This document shows, piece by piece, positions 6,842-16,745 of a DNA stretch of 17,690 nt (positions within the stretch are counted from its first letter, which is position 1; each line of letters starts with the position of its first letter). Source of the stretch: an uncultured Shinella sp. (GTDB lineage: Bacteria > Pseudomonadota > Alphaproteobacteria > Rhizobiales > Rhizobiaceae); assembly GCF_946479415.1 (NCBI RefSeq), contig NZ_CAMLFY010000098.1, forward strand, positions 1 through 17,690, in the 5' to 3' direction. The notes under the pieces are model-generated. The model saw only the letters and a program-made list of their open reading frames with translations. It ran no database searches and was not told the origin of the DNA. The position numbers were made by a program, and so were the translations under genes.

Positions 6842-7378
6842 ATGAACATCATCCAGCAGCTCGAAGCCGAACAGGCCGCGAAGATCGAAGCCAAGCGCCA
6901 GCTCCCGGAATTCTCCCCGGGCGACACCGTCCGCGTCAACGTGCGCGTCACGGAAGGCTCGCGTACCCGCGTACAGGCCTATGAAGGCGTCTGCATCGCC
7001 CGTTCCGGCGGCGGCATCAACGAAAGCTTCACCGTTCGCAAGATCTCCTACGGCGAAGGCGTCGAGCGCGTATTCCCGGTTTACTCGCCGCTCGTCGAAG
7101 GCGTCGAAGTCGTCCGCCGCGGTAAGGTCCGCCGCGCCAAGCTCTACTACCTGCGCGATCGTCGCGGCAAGTCGGCTCGTATCATCGAGAACACCGGCAC
7201 GCGCGCCCGCAAGCTGAACGACGCCGAGCGCGCCGCCATTGCCGAGGAAAAGGCACGTCTGGAGGCCGAGAAGGTCGCGGCCGCACAGGCTCTCGCCGCT
7301 GAAAAGGCCGCAGCCGAAGCCGCCGAAAAGGCCGCTGCCGCTGAAGCCGCAAAGGCTGCTGAAGCCGCCGCCGAATAA
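6842..7378 (+). CDS. rplS: 50S ribosomal protein L19
   Basis: L19 sits at the interface of the two ribosomal subunits. Residues 1-125 are the standard protein, opening with [11 protein letters not shown] and containing [31 protein letters not shown] and [16 protein letters not shown]. The 178-residue length exceeds the 115 of E. coli by a C-terminal tail (about 130-178) made almost wholly of Ala, Glu and Lys, probably a charged single helix. Rhizobial L19 proteins commonly have such tails. It is preceded by a structured leader and followed by a strong terminator, so it appears to be its own transcription unit, unlike the E. coli rpsP-rimM-trmD-rplS operon. Confidence 0.97.
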   Translation: MNIIQQLEAEQAAKIEAKRQLPEFSPGDTVRVNVRVTEGSRTRVQAYEGVCIARSGGGINESFTVRKISYGEGVERVFPVYSPLVEGVEVVRRGKVRRAKLYYLRDRRGKSARIIENTGTRARKLNDAERAAIAEEKARLEAEKVAAAQALAAEKAAAEAAEKAAAAEAAKAAEAAAE

Positions 7379-7404
7379 TCCGGCCGCTGCATTCTGAGAT
7401 TTCG

Positions 7405-7440
7405 AAGCCGTCGGCCCTGGCCGGCGGCTTTTTGTTTTAC
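7405..7440 (+). terminator. Intrinsic terminator after rplS
   Basis: AAGCCGTCGGC (7405-7415) pairs with GCCGGCGGCTT (7420-7430), with one T-G pair and a short loop, followed by TTTGTTTT. It ends the rplS transcript before the ABC binding protein gene. Confidence 0.85.
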
Positions 7441-7528
7441 GGAAAAGCCTTTGCGCGCAAGCGCCGTGCTTGCTTCGCCGCCTGAACCTGTGACAGTGTT
7501 CCGCCGCCACAATCAGGAGCATATTTTG

Positions 7529-8326
7529 ATGTTTTCCCGCCGCACCGTCCTTGCAGGCCTCGTCGCCGCTGCCCTCATGCCCGCTGTAACGCTTGCCTCG
7601 GACCTGCCCGACCTCGGCGGCAAGTCCGTCGTCGTCGTCACGGAAAACGCCTACCCGCCGCTGCAGTTCGTCGATCCCAAGACCGGCGAGCAGATCGGCT
7701 GGGAATATGACGCGATGAACGAGATCGCCAAGCGGCTGAACTTCAAGGTCGAGTACCAGAACACTTCCTGGGACGCGATGATCCAGGCCGTCTCCGACAA
7801 CCAGTACAATATCGGCATGACCGGCATCACCATCAAGGACGACCGCAAGGAGAAGGTCGACTTCTCCGATCCCTATATGCGTTCGCAGCAGTTCATGCTG
7901 GTGCGCGCCGATGAAAGCCGTTTCACGGACGCCAAGACCTTCGGCGCCTTCAAGGATGGCCTGATCGCCGCCCAGCCGGGCACCTCGCCCTTCTACACCG
8001 CCGTCTATGAAATCCTCGACGGCAACGAGCAGAACCCGCGCATAAAACTGTTCGAGACGTTCGGTGCGACCGTGCAGGCACTGCAGGCCGGCGACGTCGA
8101 TCTCGTCCTGACCGACAGCGTCGCGGCCAAGGGTTATGTCGACGCCTCCGGTGGCAAGCTGAAGGTTGTCGGCGGCCCGCTCGGCACGGAAGATTTCGGC
8201 TTCATCTTCCCGAAGGGCTCCGATCTCGTCGCGCCCATCAATGCGGCAATCGCAGCCCTCAAGGCGGATGGTACGCTCGATGCGCTGAACAAGAAGTGGT
8301 TCCTCGACTACAAGATGGGCCAGTGA
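7529..8326 (+). CDS. Amino-acid ABC transporter periplasmic binding protein
   Basis: This 265-residue protein is a family 3 solute-binding protein for polar amino acids. It has an N-terminal export signal ([11 protein letters not shown], then a hydrophobic stretch ending near ASDLP) whose paired arginines could make it a Tat substrate. The mature part has the usual blocks [51 protein letters not shown] and [14 protein letters not shown]. Arginine-type and aspartate/glutamate-type ligands cannot be separated by eye. AGGAG at 7515-7519 supports the start. The 150 bases before it hold the rplS terminator and a 6-bp inverted repeat (GCAAGC 7457-7462, GCTTGC 7468-7473). The permease gene follows after 9 bases. 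No ATPase gene is next to it. Confidence 0.93.
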   Translation: MFSRRTVLAGLVAAALMPAVTLASDLPDLGGKSVVVVTENAYPPLQFVDPKTGEQIGWEYDAMNEIAKRLNFKVEYQNTSWDAMIQAVSDNQYNIGMTGITIKDDRKEKVDFSDPYMRSQQFMLVRADESRFTDAKTFGAFKDGLIAAQPGTSPFYTAVYEILDGNEQNPRIKLFETFGATVQALQAGDVDLVLTDSVAAKGYVDASGGKLKVVGGPLGTEDFGFIFPKGSDLVAPINAAIAALKADGTLDALNKKWFLDYKMGQ

Positions 8327-8335
8327 CGGGCGGTC

Positions 8336-9142
8336 ATGGCTCCCGTTTCGTCTGACGCCGGCAAGGGCGACTATCCCTGGTGGCTGGTCGCGCTTGCGGC
8401 AATCGCGCTGGCGCTCGCCGGCGTCATCATTGCCAATGATCTCTACGCGCAGGTGTTCGGCGTCGTGCTGAAGGGGCTATGGGTCACCATCTTCGTGACC
8501 CTCGTCGCCTTTCTGCTCGCCACGGTGCTCGGCCTCGGCGTCGCCCTGATGGCGCTTTCGGAGCACAAGGCGCTGCGCCAGATCGCGCGCTTCTACACGG
8601 AGGTCATCCGTGGCGTGCCGATCCTGGTTCTCCTGTTCTACATCGCCTTTGTCGGCGCGCCGGCGCTGGTGGCGGTGATCAATTTTGTGATCAGTCCGCT
8701 GGTTGCGGCAGGCACCGTCGAGCCGATGCTGGTGCGCGACCTCTCGCTGATGTGGCGGGCGATCATCGCGCTGATGATCGGCTATTCCGCCTTCATCGCC
8801 GAAGTTTTTCGCGCGGGCATCCAGTCGGTCGACAAGGGGCAGGTGGAGGCGGCCAAGGCGCTTGGTCTTTCGCGCTTCCAGCGCTTCCGGCTTGTCGTCT
8901 TCCCGCAGGCGGTGCGCGTCATCCTGCCGCCGCTCGGCAACGATTTCGTGGCGATGGTGAAGGATTCATCGCTCGTTTCCGTGCTGGGGGTCGCCGACAT
9001 CACGCAGATGGGCAAGGTCTATGCGTCCGGATCCTTCCGGTTCTTCGAGACCTATTCCATCGTCGCCTATGTCTATTTGATCCTCACCATCGGCCTGTCG
9101 CTGGGCCTGAGAGGCCTCGAGCGGCGCCTGCGGCGGACCTGA
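8336..9142 (+). CDS. Amino-acid ABC transporter permease, HisM family
   Basis: This 268-residue inner-membrane protein is a polar amino-acid permease. It has an N-terminal membrane segment (about 14-34), a core of about five further segments, and the TEVIRGVPILVLLFY block near residue 82-96 seen in HisM/GlnP proteins. The cytoplasmic loop that docks the ATPase is clear: EAAKALGLSRFQRFRLVVFP, the EAA motif. It follows the binding protein gene after 9 bases with only a weak ribosome binding site, so it is probably translationally coupled. It ends 7 bases before the opposite-strand ion channel gene. No second permease or ATPase is present, so it would act as a homodimer with an ATPase encoded elsewhere. 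Confidence 0.93.
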   Translation: MAPVSSDAGKGDYPWWLVALAAIALALAGVIIANDLYAQVFGVVLKGLWVTIFVTLVAFLLATVLGLGVALMALSEHKALRQIARFYTEVIRGVPILVLLFYIAFVGAPALVAVINFVISPLVAAGTVEPMLVRDLSLMWRAIIALMIGYSAFIAEVFRAGIQSVDKGQVEAAKALGLSRFQRFRLVVFPQAVRVILPPLGNDFVAMVKDSSLVSVLGVADITQMGKVYASGSFRFFETYSIVAYVYLILTIGLSLGLRGLERRLRRT

Positions 9143-9143
9143 C

Positions 9144-9160
9144 CCCGCCTTACTGGCGGG
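9144..9160. other. Hairpin shared by two converging gene ends
   Basis: CCCGCC (9144-9149) pairs perfectly with GGCGGG (9155-9160) around TTACT. It spans the junction between the permease and channel genes, and the channel stop codon starts in the last base before the loop. No T-run follows on either strand, so termination here would be weak or Rho-assisted. Confidence 0.35.
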
Positions 9161-11048
9161 CGAGGATGATCAGGCGGTCCGCAGCATCGAAGGACAGTTT
9201 CTCCGATTTCACCGGATTGACCACGACACCGCCCATGTTGCGCGGGTCGTGTCCCGCCGTGGTTACGCGGCTGTAGCCGAGGGCCACTTCGCCGCGGATG
9301 AGGGCGGCGAGCGTGACGGTGTAGAAATTCACCGGCCGGTCGATGGCGATATAGTCGGTGACCGGGCGCATATAGATTTCCGAACCGTCTTCATCGAGCA
9401 ACTCGTCGAAGATCTGCGCCATCAGCTCGTTTTCCGAGGCCTGCGCCAGCATCAGGCTGACCAGCTTGTTGCTGACGACGAAATCGTCGGCGCGGGTGAC
9501 GGCGGCAAGGTTGCGGTTGCGCACGTCGATCATCTCGCTGACGATGCCGATATGTTGGCCCGCGGCATCGGCGATCTTGCGCAGCTGCAAGAGCGTCACC
9601 AGCGTCGTGGTGTCGGCCGGCTGCGCCGCCATGTCGTCGCTGTAGCCGAGCACCAGCACGTGATCGTAGGACGGCACGTCCAGCGCATCGAGGGATGCGC
9701 GGTTCGTCGTGTCGATGACGGTGCAGCGAACGGCAAGGTTTTCCTTGAGATAGGACAGCCCGGCGACGATCGTTTCGAGATCCGGCCGGTTGGCGGCGAT
9801 CAGCAGTTCGGAGCCGGGCGCCACATAGCGCGACAGTTCCTGCGCGATGATCGGCCCGCGGCGGTTCCAGCCGAGCAGCAGCGTGCGTTCCGGCCCTTGC
9901 GTGCGCTGTACCGGCGGGCGCACGATCTCGCGGTCGACGTCGAAATCGCCGGTACGCGGCTTGATGGCGGCATCGTCCTCGGCAATCAGGATCGCCCGCT
10001 CGCCGGCGGCGATGACCCGGTTGTTCGGTGGGTTGAGATGCACGACGCCATCGAGATCGCAGAGACCGATCAGCGTCGAGGTGTCGTAGGCCATCACAGC
10101 GTGGCCGAAGGACTTTCCGACCAGTGCGGGCTGTTCGAGGGCGTAGATTTCCGAGCCGTCGAAATCCAGCAGTTCCGTATAGACGGCCGAGAGGCCGGCC
10201 TGGCGCGAGGAGCTGACGACGATGCGCGAGATCAGCTCGTCGGCCAGCACCAGCTGGAGTTCGGAGCCGCCGACGATGCGGGCGACCTCGGCGTTCTTGG
10301 CATCGCGGATTTCGGCGGCGATCTGGTAGGGTTCCTTGCGGCGCTCGGGATCGTTGACGAGCGCCAGCACGGTCTTGATGACCTCGGAATCGGCATAGTC
10401 GCTTTCCGGCGACAGCACGACGATCGAGCGGGAAGCCTGCGGGTTGACGATGTTGACGTCGTAGAGATCGGTCGGATCGCCGCTGCGGCAGATGACGCGG
10501 GTGTTCTTGAGATCGGCGATCTTGTCGGCGATCTCGTCCTCCATCTCCACCTTGTCCTTGTTCGCCATGATGACGATGCGCGGATTGCGCCGGCTCTCGT
10601 TGGCGATGACCAGTTCGGAGATCACGTCGAAGATCGAGGGCGACCAGTTGAAGATGATCGTGTGGTCCTTCTCCAAGACATGCGAGCGGCCCTTGCGCAG
10701 CTCGTCCAGCTTTTCGTCGAGGCCGGAGGAGAGCACGCCGATCAGGGCGGAGAAGACGAAGATGCCGGCGACGGTGACGACGAGCGAGACGCCGCGGAAG
10801 CTCCAGCCGGCATCGCCGCCCATCGTGCCGGCATCCATGGTGCGCATCAGCGATTCCCAGGAGCCTTCGATGAAGGAGACGGACGAGCCGCCCTCGGGCG
10901 CGATGCCGGTCAGCGCCAGGAACAGGCCCGCGATGATGATGACCACCAGCGAGATCACGGCCAGCCAGCCGATAAGGGCGATCGGCCCCGCCGCCATGCT
11001 CTTGTCGAACTGGTAGCGCAGGCGGTCCCGCCAGGTAATCGTCTTCAT
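9150..11048 (-). CDS. CASTOR/POLLUX-type ion channel
   Basis: This 632-residue protein resembles plant CASTOR and POLLUX/DMI1, the nuclear-envelope cation channels needed for symbiotic calcium spiking. It has two membrane helices (about 22-46 and 86-108). Between them is a pore-loop region, SWESLMRTMDAGTMGGD, whose DAG matches the plant ADAGNHA filter region. A large cytosolic part with two RCK-like Rossmann halves follows. By eye, HTIIFNWSPSIFDVI, ANKDKVEMEDEIA, VICRSGDP and ILIAEDD line up with plant CASTOR blocks. The bacterial role is unknown; monovalent cation transport in the inner membrane is an inference. The start at 11048 follows AAGGGGA; a longer reading to 11126 is rejected. A perfect palindrome CGTGATCACG lies upstream at 11102-11111. 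Confidence 0.87.
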   Translation of the reverse strand: MKTITWRDRLRYQFDKSMAAGPIALIGWLAVISLVVIIIAGLFLALTGIAPEGGSSVSFIEGSWESLMRTMDAGTMGGDAGWSFRGVSLVVTVAGIFVFSALIGVLSSGLDEKLDELRKGRSHVLEKDHTIIFNWSPSIFDVISELVIANESRRNPRIVIMANKDKVEMEDEIADKIADLKNTRVICRSGDPTDLYDVNIVNPQASRSIVVLSPESDYADSEVIKTVLALVNDPERRKEPYQIAAEIRDAKNAEVARIVGGSELQLVLADELISRIVVSSSRQAGLSAVYTELLDFDGSEIYALEQPALVGKSFGHAVMAYDTSTLIGLCDLDGVVHLNPPNNRVIAAGERAILIAEDDAAIKPRTGDFDVDREIVRPPVQRTQGPERTLLLGWNRRGPIIAQELSRYVAPGSELLIAANRPDLETIVAGLSYLKENLAVRCTVIDTTNRASLDALDVPSYDHVLVLGYSDDMAAQPADTTTLVTLLQLRKIADAAGQHIGIVSEMIDVRNRNLAAVTRADDFVVSNKLVSLMLAQASENELMAQIFDELLDEDGSEIYMRPVTDYIAIDRPVNFYTVTLAALIRGEVALGYSRVTTAGHDPRNMGGVVVNPVKSEKLSFDAADRLIILARQ

Positions 11049-11169
11049 AATTGTCCCCTTGCCGACCCTTGGCCGGATACGTTCTTTCCGTCTCAAAAAT
11101 TCGTGATCACGGCAAGGAGGGCGCAAAGATATTTTAGGAAGCAGCGTAAATGCCGGTGGCCTGGACCAA

Positions 11170-11198
11170 CTTGCCGTACCGTCAAAAAATCGTTATAT
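11170..11198 (+). promoter_or_regulatory. Probable leuC promoter
   Basis: CTTGCC (11170-11175) and TTATAT (11193-11198) are separated by exactly 17 bases and match the rhizobial consensus CTTGAC-N17-CTATAT at ten of twelve positions. Transcription would start near 11205, giving a leuC leader of about 190 bases. The rest of the 345-base gap between the channel and leuC (11049-11393) holds the channel's ribosome binding site, the 10-bp palindrome at 11102-11111 and no supported gene. Confidence 0.55.
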
Positions 11199-11206
11199 GC
11201 GACCTC

Positions 11207-11323
11207 ATGGAATCCAAGTTCGGATGCACGGAAACGCACGTCGTCGTGCTGCAGGATCACAAGCGCCTGCCGGCACGCTTCTTTGCGCGCGTCTTCGGGA
11301 CGCTTACCGGCCGCCTATCCTGA
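11207..11323 (+). CDS. Possible 38-codon open frame in the leuC leader
   Basis: The frame starts with ATG about two bases after the predicted transcription start and runs to a TGA at 11321. It encodes MESKFGCTETHVVVLQDHKR followed by 18 residues with several Arg, Phe and Leu. It has no Shine-Dalgarno and could be read only as a leaderless message. It has four leucines but no leucine run, so it does not look like a classic leu leader peptide. I do not recognise it, and it may be chance. Confidence 0.15.
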   Translation: MESKFGCTETHVVVLQDHKRLPARFFARVFGTLTGRLS

Positions 11324-11393
11324 TCGTTCGCGGTCCAGCAGCCTCGCGCTGTCGATTTCCATGATCCCAACATGCCTAGACGGATGAAAAGCC

Positions 11394-12803
<1,410 letters not shown>

Positions 12804-12830
12804 TCACGGTTCCATCGCCGTAAATGCAGA

Positions 12831-12858
12831 AAGGCCGGGATTTCTCCCGGCCTTTTTG
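12831..12858. terminator. Intrinsic terminator after leuC, probably bidirectional
   Basis: AAGGCCGGGA (12831-12840) pairs perfectly with TCCCGGCCTT (12845-12854) around TTTC, and the T-run reaches 12857. On the opposite strand the stem is followed by TTCTG, so it may also stop the converging MFS gene, which ends 11 bases away. Confidence 0.88.
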
Positions 12859-12868
12859 TTTGCGCCGT

Positions 12869-14269
12869 TCAGGCTGGAGCGCGCCGGAAACGGGGCAGCG
12901 ACAGGCTGAGTGCGACGAGGAGCAGGGCTGTGGCCACGGTGAATGTCACCTGCATGCCGAAGGCGACGGCGACCGGCTCCGCGCCGGCAAGATCCCGCGT
13001 GCCGGCGGCAGCGGCGAAGATCGCGCCCATCAGCGAGGCGCCCGTAATAAGGCCGAGATTGCGCGACAGGTTGAGCAGGCCCGAGATGACCCCGCGTTCG
13101 TCGGCGACGATGCCGGTCATGACGGCGGCATTGTTAGCGGCCTGGAACAGCTGGTAGCCGGGTGTGAGCACGACGATTGCCGCGATATAGCCGGGCAGGC
13201 CGAACAAAGCGGAGAGCACGGGCAGGCCGGCAGCACCGGCCGCCATCGTGGCAAGTCCGGCTCCTACCATCGGGGCCGCGCCGAAGCGATCGGCGAGGCG
13301 CCCGGCCAGCATGCCGGTCAGAACGGAGACGACGGGGCCGATCGCCAGCACGAAGCCGACTTCCGCCGGGCCGAGGCCGAGCGTGCGCGACAGGTAGAAC
13401 GGCCCGACGACCAGCGTCACCATGATGACGGTCGCGACGAGGATGTTGGCTGCGAGGCTGGCGGGGAAGCCGGGACGGCGGAAGGCGGTCGGGCGGATCA
13501 GCGGAAACGCGGTTCGGCGCTGCCTGACGACGAACAGGATCGCACCGATAACGGCCGTGGCGACGAGCGCGGCGTTCACAACTCCGATACGGCCTCCGCC
13601 GGCCGTCATGGCGAGCGCATAGGCGGCAAGCGATATCGCCAGCAGCGTGGCGCCGACGAGGTCGAAGCGGGCTGCGCTGTCGGCCTTGCGGTCGGCGGGC
13701 AGGAAACGCCGCAGGAGACCGAAGGCGGCGATGCCGAAGGGCACGGCGACGAGGAAGATCGAGGGCCAGCCGAAGGCGGAGATCAGCAGGCCGCCGAGCG
13801 AGGGACCGAGTGCGGTGCCGACCGCCGACATCGTGCCGAGTAGACCCATCGTGCTGCCGATGCGCTCCTTCGGCACGGTCTCGCTGACGAAGGCCATGGC
13901 CAGCGCCATCATGGCCGCCGCGCCCGCGCCCTGAATGGCCCTGACGGCGATGAGGAAGGGCAGCGACGGCGAGAGACCGGCCAGAAGCGAAGCGGCGGAA
14001 AACACCGCCAGTCCCGCCAAAAGCAACCGGCGACGGCCGAAGAGATCGCCGAGGCGCCCGATACCGGCAATCAGCACGGTGCTGGCAAGCAGATAGGCGA
14101 GCACGACCCACTGGACATGCGGGAAGGGCGCGGCGAAGTGCTGCGCCAGTGTCGGCAGGGCGACATTGGCGATGCTGGTGCCGAGCGAGGATAACAGGAT
14201 GGCGAGCGACAGGCCGGCAAGGGCTCCGACCCTGTTCCGGTCCGCCGTTGGGATGTTTCCGTCTTGCAT
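12869..14269 (-). CDS. MFS drug-exporter-like transporter, DHA2 (14-helix) type
   Basis: This 466-residue inner-membrane protein has 14 hydrophobic segments by eye. Motif A appears as GRLGDLFGRRRLLLAG after the second helix, and motif C of proton antiporters as AVGTALGPSLGG in the fifth. This places it with the EmrB/QacA exporters, which move drugs, dyes or other toxic compounds out using the proton gradient. The substrate is unknown. The start at 14269 follows AAGGAG at a 7-base spacing; a longer reading to 14392 would run through the intergenic inverted repeat and is rejected. It is divergent from the LysR regulator, which probably controls it. It converges on leuC, sharing the terminator. 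Confidence 0.92.
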   Translation of the reverse strand: MQDGNIPTADRNRVGALAGLSLAILLSSLGTSIANVALPTLAQHFAAPFPHVQWVVLAYLLASTVLIAGIGRLGDLFGRRRLLLAGLAVFSAASLLAGLSPSLPFLIAVRAIQGAGAAAMMALAMAFVSETVPKERIGSTMGLLGTMSAVGTALGPSLGGLLISAFGWPSIFLVAVPFGIAAFGLLRRFLPADRKADSAARFDLVGATLLAISLAAYALAMTAGGGRIGVVNAALVATAVIGAILFVVRQRRTAFPLIRPTAFRRPGFPASLAANILVATVIMVTLVVGPFYLSRTLGLGPAEVGFVLAIGPVVSVLTGMLAGRLADRFGAAPMVGAGLATMAAGAAGLPVLSALFGLPGYIAAIVVLTPGYQLFQAANNAAVMTGIVADERGVISGLLNLSRNLGLITGASLMGAIFAAAAGTRDLAGAEPVAVAFGMQVTFTVATALLLVALSLSLPRFRRAPA

Positions 14270-14325
14270 GGGACTGCTCCTTGTTTCTTCGAAGCAGATA
14301 GGCCTTTCCGTGATAGGGCGGAATG

Positions 14326-14351
14326 CGCACGAGTTGCACTCTATTCGTGCG
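14326..14351. promoter_or_regulatory. Candidate operator between the MFS and LysR genes
   Basis: CGCACGA (14326-14332) and TCGTGCG (14345-14351) form a perfect 7-bp inverted repeat with a 12-base spacer, in the 125-base divergent region. A further half-like GCAC sits in the spacer at 14336-14339. Regulators of the LysR family commonly bind such dyads between themselves and a divergent target. A palindrome CTTCGAAG lies at 14287-14294, nearer the MFS gene. Confidence 0.5.
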
Positions 14352-14394
14352 TTTAGCGCCATGTCATTCTGTGGCCGGTGTGTTAGGATCATGC

Positions 14395-15300
14395 ATGTCC
14401 CGGCCCGATCTCAATCTTCTCGTGACGCTCGACGTACTGCTTGCCGAAGGCAGCGTCGCGCAGGCCGCCCGACGGCTCAGGCTCAGCCCGTCGGCGATGA
14501 GCCGCGCGCTGGCGCGGCTGCGCGACGTGACGGGCGATCCGTTGCTCGTGCGGGCCGGACGTGGCCTTGTGCCGACGCCGCGGGCGGTGGAGCTTCGCCA
14601 GAGGGTCGGGCAGATCGTGCAGGACGCGGAAGTGCTGCTGCGACCGGCTGAGATCCTCGACCTCAAGGCCCTCGTGCGGACCTTCACCCTGCGCAACCGC
14701 GAGGGTTTCGTCGATACGTACGGGCCGGCGCTGCTGGCGCGTGTGGCGCGCGAGGCGCCGGGCGTGAAATTGCGCTTCGTGCCGAAGCCGGACAAGGAGA
14801 GCACGCCGTTGCGCGACGGGATCGTCGATCTCGAAACGGGCGTGATTGGCGATACGACGGGGCCGGAGGTTCGGGCACAGGCGCTCTTCCGCGATCGTTT
14901 TATCGGCATCGTGCGCGACGGGCATCCGCTGCTCGACGGGCCGATCACGCCGGAGCGCTACGCGGACGGCGACCACATCCTCGTCTCGCGTGGCCGGCGC
15001 GATCGCGGCCCGGTCGATGAGGCGCTGGCGCTGAAGGGGCTGACACGCAACATAATCGTGACGGTGCCGAGCTTTACCGAGGCCGTGACGCTCGCAAAAA
15101 AATCCGACCTGATCGCGCAGGTCTCGGACCGGTCAACGGCATCGTTTCGCGACGGCGTGGCGGCTTTCGCGCTGCCGGTCGATCTGCCTGATTTCACCGT
15201 CTCGCTGCTCTGGCACCCGCGCATGGATGCCGACCCGGCGCATCGCTGGCTGCGGGCGTGCCTGCGCGAGATCTGCATGGGCCACGATGGAGGGCCGTGA
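14395..15300 (+). CDS. LysR-family transcriptional regulator
   Basis: This 301-residue protein has a winged helix-turn-helix at about residues 4-63 (LNLLVTLDVLLAEGSVAQAA, then RRLRLSPSAMSRALARLRD), followed by the GDPLLVRAGRGLVPTPRA wing seen in this family. The effector-binding part (about 90-295) is less conserved. The ATG at 14395 is chosen because the family opening PDLNLL begins there and AGGA lies at 14385-14388; an ATG at 14323 lies before the inverted repeat and would place the candidate operator inside the coding sequence. The effector is unknown. The divergent MFS exporter is the likely target. rlmN follows after 150 bases, which hold no clear gene or terminator. Confidence 0.92.
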   Translation: MSRPDLNLLVTLDVLLAEGSVAQAARRLRLSPSAMSRALARLRDVTGDPLLVRAGRGLVPTPRAVELRQRVGQIVQDAEVLLRPAEILDLKALVRTFTLRNREGFVDTYGPALLARVAREAPGVKLRFVPKPDKESTPLRDGIVDLETGVIGDTTGPEVRAQALFRDRFIGIVRDGHPLLDGPITPERYADGDHILVSRGRRDRGPVDEALALKGLTRNIIVTVPSFTEAVTLAKKSDLIAQVSDRSTASFRDGVAAFALPVDLPDFTVSLLWHPRMDADPAHRWLRACLREICMGHDGGP

Positions 15301-15450
15301 CTTTCCGGCAGAACAATGCTAAAGGGCCGGCAACTGGGCCGTAAGCCGCACTTCCCGGCATTTCCTGGCCTGCAATGAACTTCAGTCGAGCATGGACCGC
15401 CGTGGCGCAAAAGCCTGCGCCGGCGCTGCCTGTTCTTGAGGAATGACCCG

Positions 15451-16689
15451 ATGGCAAGCATGGATTTTCTCAACACCGCCGACCCGGTCAAGGCGCCGGT
15501 CGTCCGCACCATCCCCGCCGCCGAAAAGCCGACGCTGATCGGTCTTTCTCGCGAAGACATGGGCCGCGCGCTGGTCGAAAAGGGTGTGGCCGAGCGCCAG
15601 GTGAAGATGCGCGTCAGCCAGCTCTGGCACTGGCTCTATGTGCGCGGCGTTTCCGATTTCGACGACATGACCAATGTCTCCAAGGACATGCGCGAAATGC
15701 TGAAGAAGCATTTCACCATCGCACGCCCGGAGATCGTCGACGAGCAGATTTCCAATGACGGCACGCGCAAGTGGCTCTTGCGCTTCCCCGCGCGCGGCGC
15801 CGGCCGGCCGGTCGAGATCGAGACCGTCTATATTCCCGAAGAGGGGCGCGGCACGCTCTGCATCTCCAGCCAGGTCGGCTGCACGCTCACCTGTTCCTTC
15901 TGCCATACCGGCACGCAGAAGCTGGTGCGCAACCTGACGGCGGAGGAAATCCTCTCGCAGCTGCTGCTCGCCCGCGACCGGCTCGGCGATTTCCCGGATC
16001 GCGACACGCCTGCGGGCATGATTGCGCCCGCCGAGGGACGCAAGGTCTCCAACATCGTCATGATGGGCATGGGCGAGCCGCTCTACAATTTCGAGAACGT
16101 CAAGACGGCGCTGCTGATCGCCACCGACGGCGATGGCCTCTCGCTTTCCAAGCGCCGCGTCACGCTCTCGACCTCGGGCATCGTGCCGGAAATCTATCGC
16201 ACGGGCTCCGAGATCGGGGTGATGCTGGCGATCTCGCTGCATGCCGTGCGCGACGAGCTGCGCGACATGTTGGTGCCGATCAATAAGAAATATCCGCTGA
16301 AAGAGCTGCTCGACGCCTGCCGCGCCTATCCGAGCCTGTCCAACGCGCGGCGCATCACCTTCGAATATGTGATGCTGAAGGACGTCAACGACAGCCTTGA
16401 GGATGCCAAGCTGCTGACCCAGTTGCTCAAGGGCATTCCCGCAAAGATCAACCTCATCCCGTTCAATCCCTGGCCGGGCACGAACTACCAGTGTTCGGAC
16501 TGGGAGCAGATCGAGCGTTTCGCCGATTTCATCAACCAGGCCGGCTATGCCTCGCCGATCCGCACCCCGCGCGGCCGCGACATCCTCGCCGCCTGCGGCC
16601 AGCTGAAATCGGAATCCGAGCGCATGCGCAAGGTCGAGCGCATGGCCTTCGAGGCGATGATGATCGTCGGTCATGGCGAGGATGACTGA
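15451..16689 (+). CDS. rlmN: Dual-specificity RNA methyltransferase RlmN
   Basis: RlmN is a radical SAM enzyme that makes 2-methyladenosine at A2503 of 23S rRNA and at A37 of some tRNAs. The radical SAM cysteines are Cys144, Cys148 and Cys151 (CTLTCSFC). The two extra catalytic cysteines used for methyl transfer are Cys137 (TLCISSQ) and Cys382 (AACGQL), and the block [11 protein letters not shown] is also typical. At 412 residues it is longer than the E. coli enzyme (384), mainly through an N-terminal extension and an insertion after the radical SAM loop (about residues 175-195). The start at 15451 follows GAGGA; a TTG at 15436 is rejected. It has no obvious promoter, so it may partly depend on upstream transcription. 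Confidence 0.96.
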   Translation: MASMDFLNTADPVKAPVVRTIPAAEKPTLIGLSREDMGRALVEKGVAERQVKMRVSQLWHWLYVRGVSDFDDMTNVSKDMREMLKKHFTIARPEIVDEQISNDGTRKWLLRFPARGAGRPVEIETVYIPEEGRGTLCISSQVGCTLTCSFCHTGTQKLVRNLTAEEILSQLLLARDRLGDFPDRDTPAGMIAPAEGRKVSNIVMMGMGEPLYNFENVKTALLIATDGDGLSLSKRRVTLSTSGIVPEIYRTGSEIGVMLAISLHAVRDELRDMLVPINKKYPLKELLDACRAYPSLSNARRITFEYVMLKDVNDSLEDAKLLTQLLKGIPAKINLIPFNPWPGTNYQCSDWEQIERFADFINQAGYASPIRTPRGRDILAACGQLKSESERMRKVERMAFEAMMIVGHGEDD

Positions 16690-16745
16690 GGCGGTTTTGC
16701 CGCAGGCATCTATCAGAAAATGTGATTGATGAAGCGCTTTCCAAG

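Noticed and set aside
6588..6845. 85-codon frame across the rplS leader
   Set aside because: It covers the leader hairpins, overlaps the rplS start, has no good ribosome binding site, and shows no motif I recognise. A structured leader explains the region better.
7285..7372. Repeated GCCGCTGAAGCC-like units as a DNA repeat element
   Set aside because: They encode the Ala/Glu/Lys tail of L19, and the repetition follows from the codons of that tail.
9249..11387. Very long plus-strand open frame of 712 codons
   Set aside because: It is antisense to the channel gene across its whole length and its residues (many Asp, Arg, His, Gly) do not resemble a folded family. The minus-strand product has recognisable membrane and RCK parts.
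15416..15427. GCGCCGGCGC palindrome before rlmN
   Set aside because: Short self-complementary GC words are frequent in DNA of this composition, and nothing else nearby supports an operator.
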